A stretch of DNA of 64,000 bases from Clostridiales bacterium (GTDB taxonomy: Bacteria > Bacillota > Clostridia > Lachnospirales > Lachnospiraceae): NCBI GenBank assembly GCA_018365455.1, contig JAGZJZ010000015.1, positions 62,001 through 126,000 on the forward strand. The letters run 5' to 3'. Of the stretch, positions 35,302 to 43,679 are shown piece by piece (the first letter of the stretch is position 1; each line of letters begins with the position of its first letter). The translations under genes and the position numbers were made by a program. Below the pieces are notes generated by a model. The model ran no database searches, was not told the DNA's origin, and saw only the letters and a list, made by a program, of their open reading frames with translations.

Positions 35302-35967
35302 ATGGAACAGATTACCTATAAGAAAATCAAGGAATCAGAAGAAATAAGAGCATATATAAAAAAGGGAAATGACAACCTTGGAGTGCTGGGATATACGGAG
35401 CATTCTTTGAGTCATGCAGTAAAGGTAGCCCAGATTGCCGGAAGAATATTAAAAGAACTGGGATACAGCAAAAAGGATATAGAACTCGCAAGGATAGCTG
35501 GTTATATGCACGATATCGGCAATAGCATCAACCGAAACGACCATGCCCACAGCGGAGCTATTATGGCATTTACGCTGCTTCGCCAGTATGATATTCCACC
35601 GGAAGATGCAGCTACCATTATCAGTGCTATAGGACAGCATGATGAGAAAACAGGAACGGCAGTAGACGCAGTATCAGCAGCTGTAATATTGGCGGATAAG
35701 ACAGATGTGAGAAGAAACCGTGTCCGAAATACGGTCAAGGAAAGTTTTGATAAACACGACCGGGTAAACTATGCAGCCGTTACTTCAGAGTTAACCATTC
35801 TGACTGATACAAAGACGATCCAGTTAAGTGTGGAACTGGATGAAAGTATTTGCTCAATTATGGATTATTTTGAAATCTTTTTGCAGCGGATGCTGATGTG
35901 CAAACGTGCAGCGGAAATGCTGGGATCAAAATTTAAGCTGACAGCTAATGGGCATAAAGTTTGCTAA
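35302..35967 (+). CDS. HD-domain phosphohydrolase
   Basis: 221-aa metal-dependent hydrolase. The HD motif is GYMHDIGNSINRNDHAHSG, preceded by the HSLSHAVKVAQIA helix His; a later TDVRRNRVR helix follows. Such proteins hydrolyse phosphoester or (p)ppGpp/cyclic nucleotide substrates; this one has no partner domain. ATG at 35302 follows AAAGGAG. It precedes the polyphosphate kinase gene by 150 bases, so a phosphate-related role is possible. Confidence 0.8.
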   Translation: MEQITYKKIKESEEIRAYIKKGNDNLGVLGYTEHSLSHAVKVAQIAGRILKELGYSKKDIELARIAGYMHDIGNSINRNDHAHSGAIMAFTLLRQYDIPPEDAATIISAIGQHDEKTGTAVDAVSAAVILADKTDVRRNRVRNTVKESFDKHDRVNYAAVTSELTILTDTKTIQLSVELDESICSIMDYFEIFLQRMLMCKRAAEMLGSKFKLTANGHKVC

Positions 35968-36120
35968 AGAAAATTATTCAGTGAAATGGAAACTGGCTTG
36001 TTAAGGTCAATTGGCCATTATGTGCTAAAAGCCAGGTAATACTGTGAAAATTCTTAGGATTATATCACCTGAGTAACTCAAGCTAAATACAAGAGATAAG
36101 AAAATGAGGATGTGAGCCAC

Positions 36121-38181
36121 ATGAAAGATAAACAATTATCTTGTTTTGAAAACCGGGAATTATCCTGGCTTAAATTTAATGAACGTGTATTAGAAGAAGC
36201 TGCTGATCCTAAGGTGCCCATTTGTGAGCGCCTTACTTTTCTGTCCATTTTCCAAAGCAATCTGGATGAATTTTTTATGGTCAGGGTAGGCTCTCTTCAT
36301 GATCAGATGTTGTTATCAAAAGAAATCAGAGAAAATAAAACCCAGATGACCAGCAGAGAGCAGATGGAAGCTATATTTAAACGGGTACGGGAATTAGAAA
36401 AAGTAAAGGATCAAATTTACGAAGAATTAATGTCTCTTCTTGAAACCGAAGGAATTTATTTGATGAAAATCAGCCAATTGACAGATGGGGAAAAAGATTA
36501 TCTGGAACGCTATTTTGAGCAGGATATTCTGCCGCTTCTGTCCACAATGGTGGTAGGTAAAAAACAGCCTTTTCCATTTTTGAAAAATAATGAAATCTAT
36601 GCGGCAGCAGTATTGGAAACCAAAACAGACCGGGAAAAATTCGGAATTGTACCATGCAGCAGTGAAGTATTTGGAAGGCTTACGGCTATTCCAGGAAGAA
36701 CCGGGAGCTTTCTGCTGGTGGAAGAATTAATTTTACATTTTCTGCCTAAAGTATTTCAGAAATACCGGCTGAGTGCAAAGTCACTGATTCGCATAACCAG
36801 AAATGCAGATATTGATGCAGACAGTATCTTTGATGAGGATCTTGACTACAGGGAACACATGGCAGAGGTGGTTAAACTCAGAAGAAAGCTCTGTCCTGTT
36901 CGGCTGGAATTAAGCAGGGAACTGGATCATAAGATGACAGCTAAGCTGTGTGAACATCTGCTATTAAAAAAAGACCAGGTATTTGTCTCTCAATCGCCAG
37001 TGGATCTTTCCTTTGTATTCCAGATTCAGGACCAGTTGAGAATGAAAACGGAATTGTTTTTTGAAAAAAGAATTCCTCAGAAATCACCGGCAGTTGATGA
37101 AAAAAGACCCGTAATAGACCAGATCCTGGAGCATGACATTTTACTGTCTTATCCATACGAGAGCATCAGACCATTCATTGCGATGCTGAATCAGGCTGCA
37201 GAGGATCCTTATGTTGTGTCTATAAAAATGACCCTTTACCGTCTGGCTAAGCACAGTGAAGTAATTGGTGCGCTGATTGAAGCGGCAGAAAACGGTAAGC
37301 AGGTAGATGTATTAGTGGAACTGAAAGCCAGATTTGATGAGGAAAACAACATTGGGTGGTCAAGAAGGCTGGAGGAGGCAGGATGCCATGTTATCTATGG
37401 CCTCGATGGTCTGAAGGTTCATTCAAAGCTATGCCTCATTACCCGAAAAAGAGAGGGTCAGATTGAATATATTACACAGGTGGGAACCGGAAATTATAAT
37501 GAAAAGACTGCCAGGCTTTATACGGATCTCTCCCTGATGACTGCGGATAACAGAATAGGTATAGAAGCAGCCGGAATATTCCAGTTGCTTTCCATGGGCG
37601 AAGTAGTCGAATCATCCGATCATCTTCTGATTGCTCCAAAGTGCCTGCAGAACAAAGTACTGGAAATGATGGATGAAGAAATACGTGCAGCGAAAAATAA
37701 TGAGGCATCCTATATAGGTCTGAAACTAAATTCACTGACCGACAAGAAAATTATTGATAAATTAATAGAAGCATCAAAAGCAGGAGTAAAAATAGAAATG
37801 ATTGTCCGGGGAATATGCTGCCTGCGTTCAGGCATTCCGGGGCAGACAGATCATATAAGGATTATCAGTATTGTGGGCAGATACCTGGAGCACTCTAGAA
37901 TCTATATTTTTGGCGACAGAGAAAGAGCAAAAATCTATATTGCATCAGCAGACTTTATGACCAGAAATACACTGCGCAGAGTAGAAGTGGCGGTACCAAT
38001 TTATGATACCCACCTGAAAGTAAGAATACGCGAGATGTTTACCACAATGCTAAACGATAATGTGAAGGCAAGGGAACAAAAAGAAGATGGTTCCTATCAG
38101 AAATTGCCAACGACAGATGTTGCGCTGGATTCTCAGAAATTATTTTTTCAGATTGCATACCAGCATACAAATAAGCAGTAA
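36121..38181 (+). CDS. ppk1: Polyphosphate kinase 1
   Basis: 686-aa enzyme that polymerises ATP gamma-phosphate into polyphosphate. N-terminal domain starts ENRELSWLKFNERVLEEA; catalytic His434 lies in LDGLKVHSKLCL and the second conserved His591 in YLEHSRIYIFG; QVGTGNYNEKTA and SADFMTRN are family signatures. ATG at 36121 with GAGGA upstream; the GTG at 36112 is too close to it. Length matches Ppk1. No exopolyphosphatase gene is adjacent except the HD protein. Confidence 0.95.
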   Translation: MKDKQLSCFENRELSWLKFNERVLEEAADPKVPICERLTFLSIFQSNLDEFFMVRVGSLHDQMLLSKEIRENKTQMTSREQMEAIFKRVRELEKVKDQIYEELMSLLETEGIYLMKISQLTDGEKDYLERYFEQDILPLLSTMVVGKKQPFPFLKNNEIYAAAVLETKTDREKFGIVPCSSEVFGRLTAIPGRTGSFLLVEELILHFLPKVFQKYRLSAKSLIRITRNADIDADSIFDEDLDYREHMAEVVKLRRKLCPVRLELSRELDHKMTAKLCEHLLLKKDQVFVSQSPVDLSFVFQIQDQLRMKTELFFEKRIPQKSPAVDEKRPVIDQILEHDILLSYPYESIRPFIAMLNQAAEDPYVVSIKMTLYRLAKHSEVIGALIEAAENGKQVDVLVELKARFDEENNIGWSRRLEEAGCHVIYGLDGLKVHSKLCLITRKREGQIEYITQVGTGNYNEKTARLYTDLSLMTADNRIGIEAAGIFQLLSMGEVVESSDHLLIAPKCLQNKVLEMMDEEIRAAKNNEASYIGLKLNSLTDKKIIDKLIEASKAGVKIEMIVRGICCLRSGIPGQTDHIRIISIVGRYLEHSRIYIFGDRERAKIYIASADFMTRNTLRRVEVAVPIYDTHLKVRIREMFTTMLNDNVKAREQKEDGSYQKLPTTDVALDSQKLFFQIAYQHTNKQ

Positions 38182-38186
38182 AGTTT

Positions 38187-38222
38187 AGGAGAACCACAAA
38201 ATAAGTGGATTGTGGTTCTCCT
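38187..38222 (+). terminator. Hairpin after ppk1
   Basis: AGGAGAACCACAA (38187-38199) and TTGTGGTTCTCCT (38210-38222), a perfect 13-bp stem with a weak T tract. Confidence 0.75.
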
Positions 38223-38300
38223 ATATATAAGATAAAAAGAAGTCATAAAAAAGTCAAAAAAATAAATATAAAAATAAATAAAAAAATTTCAAATTTAGTA

Positions 38301-38329
38301 TTGACAAATCTTAGAAATCATTGTAGAAT
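38301..38329 (+). promoter_or_regulatory. Promoter of the tRNA cluster
   Basis: TTGACA (38301-38306), 17-base spacer, TAGAAT (38324-38329), about 60 bases before tRNA-Phe. Confidence 0.85.
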
Positions 38330-38389
38330 TATCTACGTTGCTGAACGGAACAAATCAAGAAAAGCAAAAACAGGAACAACAGTCTTTAA

Positions 38390-38462
<73 letters not shown>

Positions 38463-38495
38463 TTGCAAAAGCAAAAGCAATATACAATTTCATAT

Positions 38496-38566
38496 GCGGG
38501 TGTAGTTCAATGGTAGAACACTAGCCTTCCAAGCTAGATACGTGGGTTCGATTCCCATCACCCGCT
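38496..38566 (+). tRNA. tRNA-Gly(TCC)
   Basis: 71-base cloverleaf: acceptor GCGGGTG/CACCCGC, anticodon stem CTAGC/GCTAG with loop CTTCCAA (TCC), T arm GGGTTCGATTCCC. Confidence 0.95.
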
Positions 38567-38586
38567 TTTCATCGTAAGATGATTAT

Positions 38587-38659
38587 GCGCGAGTGGCTCA
38601 GTTGGTGGAGCGCGACCTTGCCAAGGTCGAGGCCGCGGGTTCGAGTCCCGTCTCGCGCT
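38587..38659 (+). tRNA. tRNA-Gly(GCC), probable attL
   Basis: 73-base cloverleaf: acceptor GCGCGAG/CTCGCGC, anticodon stem CGACC/GGTCG with loop TTGCCAA (GCC), T arm GCGGGTTCGAGTCCCGT. The prophage integrase gene lies 110 bases downstream, so the 3' half of this gene is the likely attachment core and remains intact after integration. The matching right attachment site is outside the window. Confidence 0.92.
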
Positions 38660-38680
38660 CTGGTAATTTGTAGTATTTAT

Positions 38681-38719
38681 GCGGGTTTGAGAGTAGTGAT
38701 CTCAAGCCTGCATTTTTTT
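38681..38719. terminator. Terminator between tRNA-Gly and integrase
   Basis: GCGGGTTTGAGA and TCTCAAGCCTGC pair over 12 positions with two wobbles, then seven T. It ends the tRNA transcript and faces the convergent integrase gene. Confidence 0.85.
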
Positions 38720-38769
38720 GGTTTACGAAAACGGTTAACGTCATTCGATTTTTCTATTATATTCTGTTG

Positions 38770-39945
38770 CTACATTGCTACATGTTTCGAATAATTTTCT
38801 AATGTCTTGCTTGTCATTTTAGTGTCTACATGCGCATACCGGGACAAGAGAGTCTTAACACTATTCCCCATAATTTGTGCAATAACTTCGTGACGCTCAT
38901 CATTGCTTAGATTGTTTGTAGCAAAGCTGTGCCGGCAGTCATACAAAGCTATCTGCGGAAGCGCAGCGCCGCCATTTGGGAGTTTTCCGTGCGCGTCTAA
39001 ATGTTTCACCATCTTATCATTGTGTCGCTTCAAAATCGTTCTAAACGCTTTTGAGTAAGTATCCGGTTTTATTGGATTACCATCTTCGTTTACGAATAAG
39101 AAGTCATTGTTTCCAAATTCAGGATATTTTGCCTGCATCTCCTTTTTCCATTGCAGGCTACGCTCTACAGCTTTTACTATTGGATCGGGTAGTGTAAGTC
39201 CCCTATGACTTTGGGATGTCTTCATGTCAGATACAACCAGGTCATTATCCAAACCCCTGTGCAAAGTAAGTTCGCCAGATTCGGTTAGATCAGTTTCAGC
39301 TATCCCGCACACTTCACCAGGACGCGCCCCGGTGAGCAGAGATAATACAAACATGCCGTAGAAGCGTGAGAACCGCACTTCTGGGAGTTTTAGAAAGTAC
39401 ATGCATTGTTCATCCGTCCAGGTTGTTTTGGCAGGGAGAACCACCTTCGCACGCTTCACTCGGCTGCATGGGTTCATAGAAATAATCTTAAGTGTATCAA
39501 TGGAATAATTAAAGACATTGGAAAGTATATTAATACATTTGTTCACGGTTTCAGCTCCGTATTTCTTTTTCATAACGTTTATATAATTCTGAATATGAAC
39601 GGAGGTAATACCGGTAACTGCCTTTCCCTCAAAAATTTCTTGTATATAATCGGCATAATACCTTTTATATGTCTTAAGGGTAGAATTTGCATAATGCCCT
39701 TCGGCTGCATCTAGCCAGGAAGCAGCAGCCTGATCGAAAGTCATTTTTTTATTTTTCTTTTCAATTCTTAAACCGTCTTCCATTTTCTTTAGAATTTCTG
39801 ATTCATCGTGTACTGCCTCCTTTCGCGTCAATCTTACGGGTCCGGTAAAACGTTGTTTGGTGCTGACATCGTATACATTGGCAAAAAATTTAATAGTGGT
39901 TTTGCCTGTTTTCTTAGATAAGTACTTTTTTTCTTGTATGCTCAT
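38770..39945 (-). CDS. int: Prophage tyrosine integrase
   Basis: 391-aa tyrosine recombinase. Arm-binding N-terminus with basic and aromatic residues, a SAM-like core-binding domain (TFDQAAASWLDAAEGHYANSTLKTY), and the catalytic domain with Arg in TGARPGE, CRHSFATN (the usual HxxR position reads YDCR, so the first His is replaced) and nucleophile Tyr in LLSRYAHVD. ATG at 39945 is 9 bases from AGGAGG; the ATG at 39954 abuts it. It transcribes towards the tRNA-Gly attachment site and defines the left prophage end. Confidence 0.9.
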   Translation of the reverse strand: MSIQEKKYLSKKTGKTTIKFFANVYDVSTKQRFTGPVRLTRKEAVHDESEILKKMEDGLRIEKKNKKMTFDQAAASWLDAAEGHYANSTLKTYKRYYADYIQEIFEGKAVTGITSVHIQNYINVMKKKYGAETVNKCINILSNVFNYSIDTLKIISMNPCSRVKRAKVVLPAKTTWTDEQCMYFLKLPEVRFSRFYGMFVLSLLTGARPGEVCGIAETDLTESGELTLHRGLDNDLVVSDMKTSQSHRGLTLPDPIVKAVERSLQWKKEMQAKYPEFGNNDFLFVNEDGNPIKPDTYSKAFRTILKRHNDKMVKHLDAHGKLPNGGAALPQIALYDCRHSFATNNLSNDERHEVIAQIMGNSVKTLLSRYAHVDTKMTSKTLENYSKHVAM

Positions 39946-39982
39946 GCTGTTCATCCTCCTGTTTTAGACATAAAAATAGCGC

Positions 39983-40100
39983 CTATACAGACGCTTGGAA
40001 AGATGATATAATATGCTTGTCTAGGGCTTATTATATGGTCCTTCGCGGTCTGTATAGTAACATTTAAGCCGTTCGGTGTTTCCAGCACCGGGCGGTTTTT
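39983..40100 (+). ncRNA. Possible structured small RNA upstream of int
   Basis: A perfect 10-bp inverted repeat CTATACAGAC (39983-39992)/GTCTGTATAG (40048-40057) is followed by a hairpin CCG-tt-CGGTG/CACCG-gg-CGG and five T (40069-40100), a rightward intrinsic terminator with no gene before it. A small RNA antisense to the int leader is possible. No clear promoter is seen. Confidence 0.35.
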
Positions 40101-40105
40101 ATTGT

Positions 40106-40531
40106 TTAATTAACGGTTTTTAGTGTTTCGCCATCCCTTACACTTGTTTTGCGGCAAAATTTGCAATTAAGGCTTTCCACTTTTCGCGAAAATTTATTTT
40201 CTTTCCCACAATACGGACAATCTGCCCGACATTCGGCAGTGCACATATTATATCCGCACCCAACAATGCCCAATCCTCCGATTAAGAAAATGATTCCAAA
40301 TGGGAGAATAAAAGGCAAGCTAACTAGAGCGATTAAAAAGCCGAAAATAACCAGTAGCATTCCGCTGAATTTATGGGAATTAGTAAAAGATATTTCCGTT
40401 GCCCTGATCTTTTGCTCGTTCTGTTGGTGCTGGACGCTACTTTCGGATGCTAAAGGGTTGCCACAATGCGGGCAATTCTTTGCGTTTTCGGATACTTTTC
40501 CTCCACACTCGGTGCAATTAATTAATGACAT
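40106..40531 (-). CDS. Zinc-ribbon membrane protein
   Basis: 141-aa protein. An N-terminal zinc ribbon (CTECGG...CPHCGNP), two adjacent membrane helices (about residues 52-92) and a C-terminal ribbon (CPYCG...CKFCRK). ATG at 40531 follows GAGGGGA. It is in the prophage lysogeny module, between int and a LytTR gene, all leftward, so likely expressed in the lysogen. Function unknown; host-conversion or exclusion is a guess. Confidence 0.65.
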   Translation of the reverse strand: MSLINCTECGGKVSENAKNCPHCGNPLASESSVQHQQNEQKIRATEISFTNSHKFSGMLLVIFGFLIALVSLPFILPFGIIFLIGGLGIVGCGYNMCTAECRADCPYCGKENKFSRKVESLNCKFCRKTSVRDGETLKTVN

Positions 40532-40600
40532 AACTTTCCCCTCTTTCTTCTAAAGGCTTTTGCCTTCTTAATATTGTTTAATAGATCTTTAATAATATTT

Positions 40601-41308
40601 TTACTTTCTCCTATAGACTAAAAATTGTTGCACTGATGACTCCAGCCATTCTTTGCTTAACGGCAAGGTTAATCCATTGTTTAATATTACTTCTGTCTTT
40701 CCTATGCTTTCCACATATTTTAAATTAACAATTCTGTCCTTCGATATTCTGCAAAAACCTATATCTAAGCATGACTTTGCGATTCCAGACATAGATTCCC
40801 ATGTGTAAATAGGATCTTCATTCGATCTTATAATGCATGTCTTGCGTCCTGATTTTGAAATATACAAAATATCTTTTAATAATACCCGTAAAGTTTTGTA
40901 TCCAGATGTTATAGTTATAAATTTATAATCGGTATTATAAATTCCTATAAAGTTTTCTATAGTACTGGGAATTTCGTGTTGCATATGAGTTTTTCTAACA
41001 AAATTAAATGGATAATATTTGAGTGCTTCAAAAACATAGTTCTCGTACCCGGATACGTAAACAATCTCTCTATTGTAATTTCGCTTGAATAAATACTCTC
41101 CTGCATCAAGCCCATTGAATTCTGGCATATCAATATCAAGAAATATTAGGCTAATTGGAATGGATTCCACAAGATCTATTAAACTTTTTGCATCACATAA
41201 TTTGTGTATCTTAAATGGAATTTCTAGGCATTGCATTTTGTTTTTTATAATCTCGCTTATAGAATCCCTGAATATATGCTCATCGTCAACCACGGCTATA
41301 TGAATCAT
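40601..41308 (-). CDS. LytTR-family response regulator in prophage
   Basis: 235-aa regulator. Receiver domain (about 1-120) with AVVDDE and acceptor Asp in IFLDIDMPEFNGLDAG; C-terminal LytTR DNA-binding domain (YKFITITSGYKTLRVLLKDILYI ... GFCRISKDRIVNLKYV). ATG at 41308 with GAGGGTG; the frame opens at a GTG at 41320. No histidine kinase is nearby. Two 11-bp direct repeats 21 bp apart in its upstream region (41386, 41407) fit LytTR binding and autoregulation. A full AgrA/LytR-type regulator is unusual in a phage lysogeny module. Confidence 0.85.
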   Translation of the reverse strand: MIHIAVVDDEHIFRDSISEIIKNKMQCLEIPFKIHKLCDAKSLIDLVESIPISLIFLDIDMPEFNGLDAGEYLFKRNYNREIVYVSGYENYVFEALKYYPFNFVRKTHMQHEIPSTIENFIGIYNTDYKFITITSGYKTLRVLLKDILYISKSGRKTCIIRSNEDPIYTWESMSGIAKSCLDIGFCRISKDRIVNLKYVESIGKTEVILNNGLTLPLSKEWLESSVQQFLVYRRK

Positions 41309-41385
41309 TTTGTAAATCACCCTCTTTTCTGATATTAGGCGTTAGTGATTTTTAACAAAAATATATATTAGCACTTTGGTTGGTC

Positions 41386-41417
41386 TTTGCGCGAAAACCG
41401 GGAAAGTTTGCGCGAAA
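41386..41417. promoter_or_regulatory. Direct repeats, probable LytTR binding sites
   Basis: TTTGCGCGAAA occurs at 41386-41396 and 41407-41417, exactly 21 bp apart (two helical turns), the spacing used by LytTR dimers. The repeats sit next to a leftward TAATAT -10-like box before the LytTR gene. Confidence 0.65.
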
Positions 41418-41463
41418 CTGTAATTTGTTAATAATAATTGGATACCCAGTATAAACAATGTAC

Positions 41464-41502
41464 AAATTTATGTAAACATGGGCACTTTACATAAATTTTT
41501 TT
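41464..41502 (+). terminator. Strong hairpin with T-run
   Basis: AAATTTATGTAAA and TTTACATAAATTT form a perfect 13-bp stem followed by T residues. It separates the LytTR control region from the promoter at 41510. Confidence 0.65.
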
Positions 41503-41509
41503 CCAGTTT

Positions 41510-41637
41510 TTGACATTTTCTTTTGTCGATTTATATACTATAATCAAATCATATTAAAGGCGCGCCTCCTAAAAAATAATAAAATAAGAACTTATGTTCG
41601 AAAAACTATTGCAAAAATCGAATGCCAGTAGTATTAT
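41510..41637 (+). promoter_or_regulatory. Two candidate promoters for the 37-aa gene
   Basis: TTGACA (41510-41515)-18-TATACT (41534-41539) and TTGCAA (41609-41614)-17-TATTAT (41632-41637), both reading to the small gene at 41689. Between them is the palindrome AGGCGCGCCT (41558-41567). Confidence 0.55.
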
Positions 41638-41688
41638 AATTACATAGGAATTTCGGGTTTTTGCATCCAAACCAAGGAGGGCATACAT

Positions 41689-41802
41689 ATGAGTAATGAA
41701 GAATATATAACATTAATTGTAAAATTGCTAAAAAAGTTTAATACCAGCATGCTAGAAAGAATATATAATTATGTAAATAATTTATATATAGGAAGGGGGT
41801 AG
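41689..41802 (+). CDS. 37-aa small phage protein
   Basis: Strong AAGGAGG before ATG and a dedicated promoter and terminator support this small gene. The sequence (SNEEYITLIVKLLKKFNTSM...IYNYVNNLYIGRG) is a short amphipathic helix pair like small proteins often found beside phage repressors; no function known to me. Confidence 0.6.
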   Translation: MSNEEYITLIVKLLKKFNTSMLERIYNYVNNLYIGRG

Positions 41803-41821
41803 TCCCCTTCCTTTATTTTTT
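41791..41821. terminator. Terminator between 37-aa gene and repressor
   Basis: GGAAGGGG-gtagt-CCCCTTCC with a T-rich tail; it overlaps the stop of the small gene and faces the convergent repressor gene. Confidence 0.8.
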
Positions 41822-42184
41822 CTTTTCCACCGATATTAAAGACTTTATGTAATCTTTCAATCTGTTTCTTTGATCTGAGTCTAATTCTGAGTATTCTTTT
41901 AATAGAGAAACGTCATCTTCATCTAGATTGTATTCTTTTTGAATTTCATCAAAAATATTTTCCGTAATATTGTTATGTGGATTACCAGAACCTTCCGTAA
42001 GCCATAAGTAGTTTATTTTAAATTCGCGGCAGATTGCCTTTGCTACATATTCCTTCACATCTGTTCTGCCATATTCTATATTACTTATAACATCTCTGCT
42101 AAACCCCATTTTTTCGGCAAACCCTTTTTGAGAAAGTCCGGATTCCTCCCTTACTAATTTGACCCGTCTGTTTGAATCATCCAT
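41813..42184 (-). CDS. cI-like phage repressor, XRE family
   Basis: 123-aa protein: HTH_3 domain at about 7-65 (LSQKGFAEKMGFSRDVISNIEYG) and a short C-terminal oligomerisation helix region, without a LexA-type protease domain. ATG at 42184 follows AAGGTGG. It faces the early genes; three operators lie in the intergenic region. It keeps the prophage silent by repressing the rightward promoter. Confidence 0.88.
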   Translation of the reverse strand: MDDSNRRVKLVREESGLSQKGFAEKMGFSRDVISNIEYGRTDVKEYVAKAICREFKINYLWLTEGSGNPHNNITENIFDEIQKEYNLDEDDVSLLKEYSELDSDQRNRLKDYIKSLISVEKKK

Positions 42185-42205
42185 TTTTTCACCACCTTCT
42201 TATTT

Positions 42206-42312
42206 AGTTTAACATGCGTTCGATGTGTTGTCAACACAAATTGAACATAAAATACACCTTAAAAAAAGTGTTGACAACTCAATATATAGGTGGTATAGTG
42301 TGTTTACAACAC
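42206..42312. promoter_or_regulatory. Lysogeny switch: two promoters, three operators
   Basis: Operators GTGTTGTCAACAC (42225-42237), GTGTTGACAACTC (42268-42280) and GTGTTTACAACAC (42300-42312). The rightward promoter is TTGACA (42271-42276)-17-TATAGT (42294-42299); operators 2 and 3 cover its -35 and start. The leftward promoter is TTGACA (complement of 42229-42234)-17-TAAACT (complement of 42206-42211), with operator 1 on its -35. Confidence 0.85.
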
Positions 42313-42330
42313 AAGAAAGGAGACGGCGTA

Positions 42331-42507
42331 ATGAGTGAGATGACTGATAATCTTAAAGTTAGTGAACAATTAAAAGATGAATTTGAAGAATTCACAAAAT
42401 TAATTCTGACACTAGAGCCTGCTGAACGCAAAAAACTTAAAGAAAGTATTATTGTAGGAAAGATGTTATTTAAAAACCAAAACAATAATGAAAAGAAGGC
42501 AAGTTAA
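42331..42507 (+). CDS. 58-aa early phage protein
   Basis: First gene of the rightward early operon; ATG at 42331 with AAAGGAGA. Acidic helical protein (DEFEEFTKLILTLEPAERKKLKESIIVGKMLF). It may be a Cro-like or anti-repressor partner by position, but no helix-turn-helix is evident. Confidence 0.6.
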   Translation: MSEMTDNLKVSEQLKDEFEEFTKLILTLEPAERKKLKESIIVGKMLFKNQNNNEKKAS

Positions 42508-42523
42508 AGAAAGGAAACTGTCG

Positions 42524-43150
42524 ATGAAAACAGATAACTGGAACGGGTACAACATTCGATTCGTAGAGAAAGACGGTGAGTGGTGGGCAGTTGCAAAAGA
42601 TGTGGCAATAGCATTGGGCTATAAGCATACTCCACAAATGGTTAGAAATCTTGACCAAAAAGATAAGGGGGTGCATAAAGTGGACACCCTTGGAGGAAGA
42701 CAGGATTTATCAATAATATCGGAATTTGGTATTTATGACGCAACATTTGGTAGTCATAAAAAAGAAGCAAAAGAATTTAAACGTTGGGTATTCAGCGTAA
42801 TCAAAACCCTCCGCCGGGCTACCGGACTGGAAGGCTTTCAGATCTTCCGCATGCTAGATAAGGAACATCAAAAAGAAACAATGTCAAAGTTATGCAAGAC
42901 ATTAAGAAAACCGGTTCGGGTAGATTTTATTAAAGCCAATATAATTGCCAACAAGGCGGTATCTACGAAGTTTGGATTTGCCAAAATGGTAAAGAAGGCT
43001 GAAATGACACCTGAGATGCTGATCGACCGGCAGGAACTACTTGAGAGCACTGTTGATCTAATGGGGGTCAAAGAAAAGTTCCAACTTAATATCTCGGTAT
43101 CTGATGAAGTTTATAAGATGGCGAATAACAGCAACAGGCAAGCAGGTTAG
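42524..43150 (+). CDS. Phage antirepressor, BRO-N family
   Basis: 208-aa protein. BRO-N domain at about 1-95 (NIRFVEKDGEWWAVAKDVAIALGYKHTPQMVRNL, SEFGIYDATFGS, AKEFKRWVFSVIKTLR), then a C-terminal helical region of unknown family. Such proteins relieve repressor control or bind DNA during induction. ATG at 42524 with AAAGGAAA; the frame is open back to 42488. Confidence 0.85.
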   Translation: MKTDNWNGYNIRFVEKDGEWWAVAKDVAIALGYKHTPQMVRNLDQKDKGVHKVDTLGGRQDLSIISEFGIYDATFGSHKKEAKEFKRWVFSVIKTLRRATGLEGFQIFRMLDKEHQKETMSKLCKTLRKPVRVDFIKANIIANKAVSTKFGFAKMVKKAEMTPEMLIDRQELLESTVDLMGVKEKFQLNISVSDEVYKMANNSNRQAG

Positions 43151-43162
43151 GAGGTGCGAAAC

Positions 43163-43477
43163 GTGGGAATCGAAGAAAGAATTTCCCTGTTAGAGGAAGA
43201 AAACAAGAGGCTTCAAGAAGCCATAGAATACCTGAAAGCCAGAGCGGACGATGGCTTCTTCACCCCCGAAGAAGTAGCAGAAAAAATGAAATGCTCCCGG
43301 AACCATATCTATGATCTGATTAGAGAGGGAGTAATTGAAACAGCACCAAGGATTGGAAAAAGCATTAGAATCCCGATGAGCCAGTTTTATAGGAAGGAAC
43401 ATGTATCTATTGGTGAAGAAAAACCATTGCGGAAACGATCAGGAAAGGAGGACATAAAGAAAATGATCTTTGGATGA
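43163..43477 (+). CDS. HTH/excisionase-type DNA-binding protein
   Basis: 104-aa protein with an N-terminal coiled coil (ISLLEEENKRLQEAIEYLK) and a MerR/Xis-like helix-turn-helix (FFTPEEVAEKMKCSRNHIYDLIREG). GTG start at 43163 is 7 bases after AGGAGGT. Candidate excisionase or early regulator. Confidence 0.75.
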   Translation: MGIEERISLLEEENKRLQEAIEYLKARADDGFFTPEEVAEKMKCSRNHIYDLIREGVIETAPRIGKSIRIPMSQFYRKEHVSIGEEKPLRKRSGKEDIKKMIFG

Positions 43478-43520
43478 CCAGTAACCCATTAGACAAGTAG
43501 TAGAAAGGAGAACACAAAAA

Positions 43521-43679
43521 TTGAACGATTCAAAAAAAGAGTCACGCAAAAGGTCAGATGTATCGAAAGAAGTGATAGATATATTCATACGAAACAACCT
43601 AACCCTTGCGGAAGTGGAAAATGTGATGAATGAAATTAATAGGCAAACTAAATATCTTCTTCGTTTTCATTCTCAATAA
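43521..43679 (+). CDS. 52-aa early phage protein
   Basis: TTG start at 43521 with AAAGGAG at good spacing; basic N-terminus (KKESRKRS) and a helix VSKEVIDIFIRNNLTLAEVENVMNEI-like. The 3' end overlaps the opposite-strand gene at 43648 by 32 bases. No family recognised. Confidence 0.55.
   Translation: MNDSKKESRKRSDVSKEVIDIFIRNNLTLAEVENVMNEINRQTKYLLRFHSQ

Noticed and set aside
38579..38794. 71-aa frame across tRNA-Gly(GCC)
   Set aside because: It overlaps a complete tRNA and its terminator.
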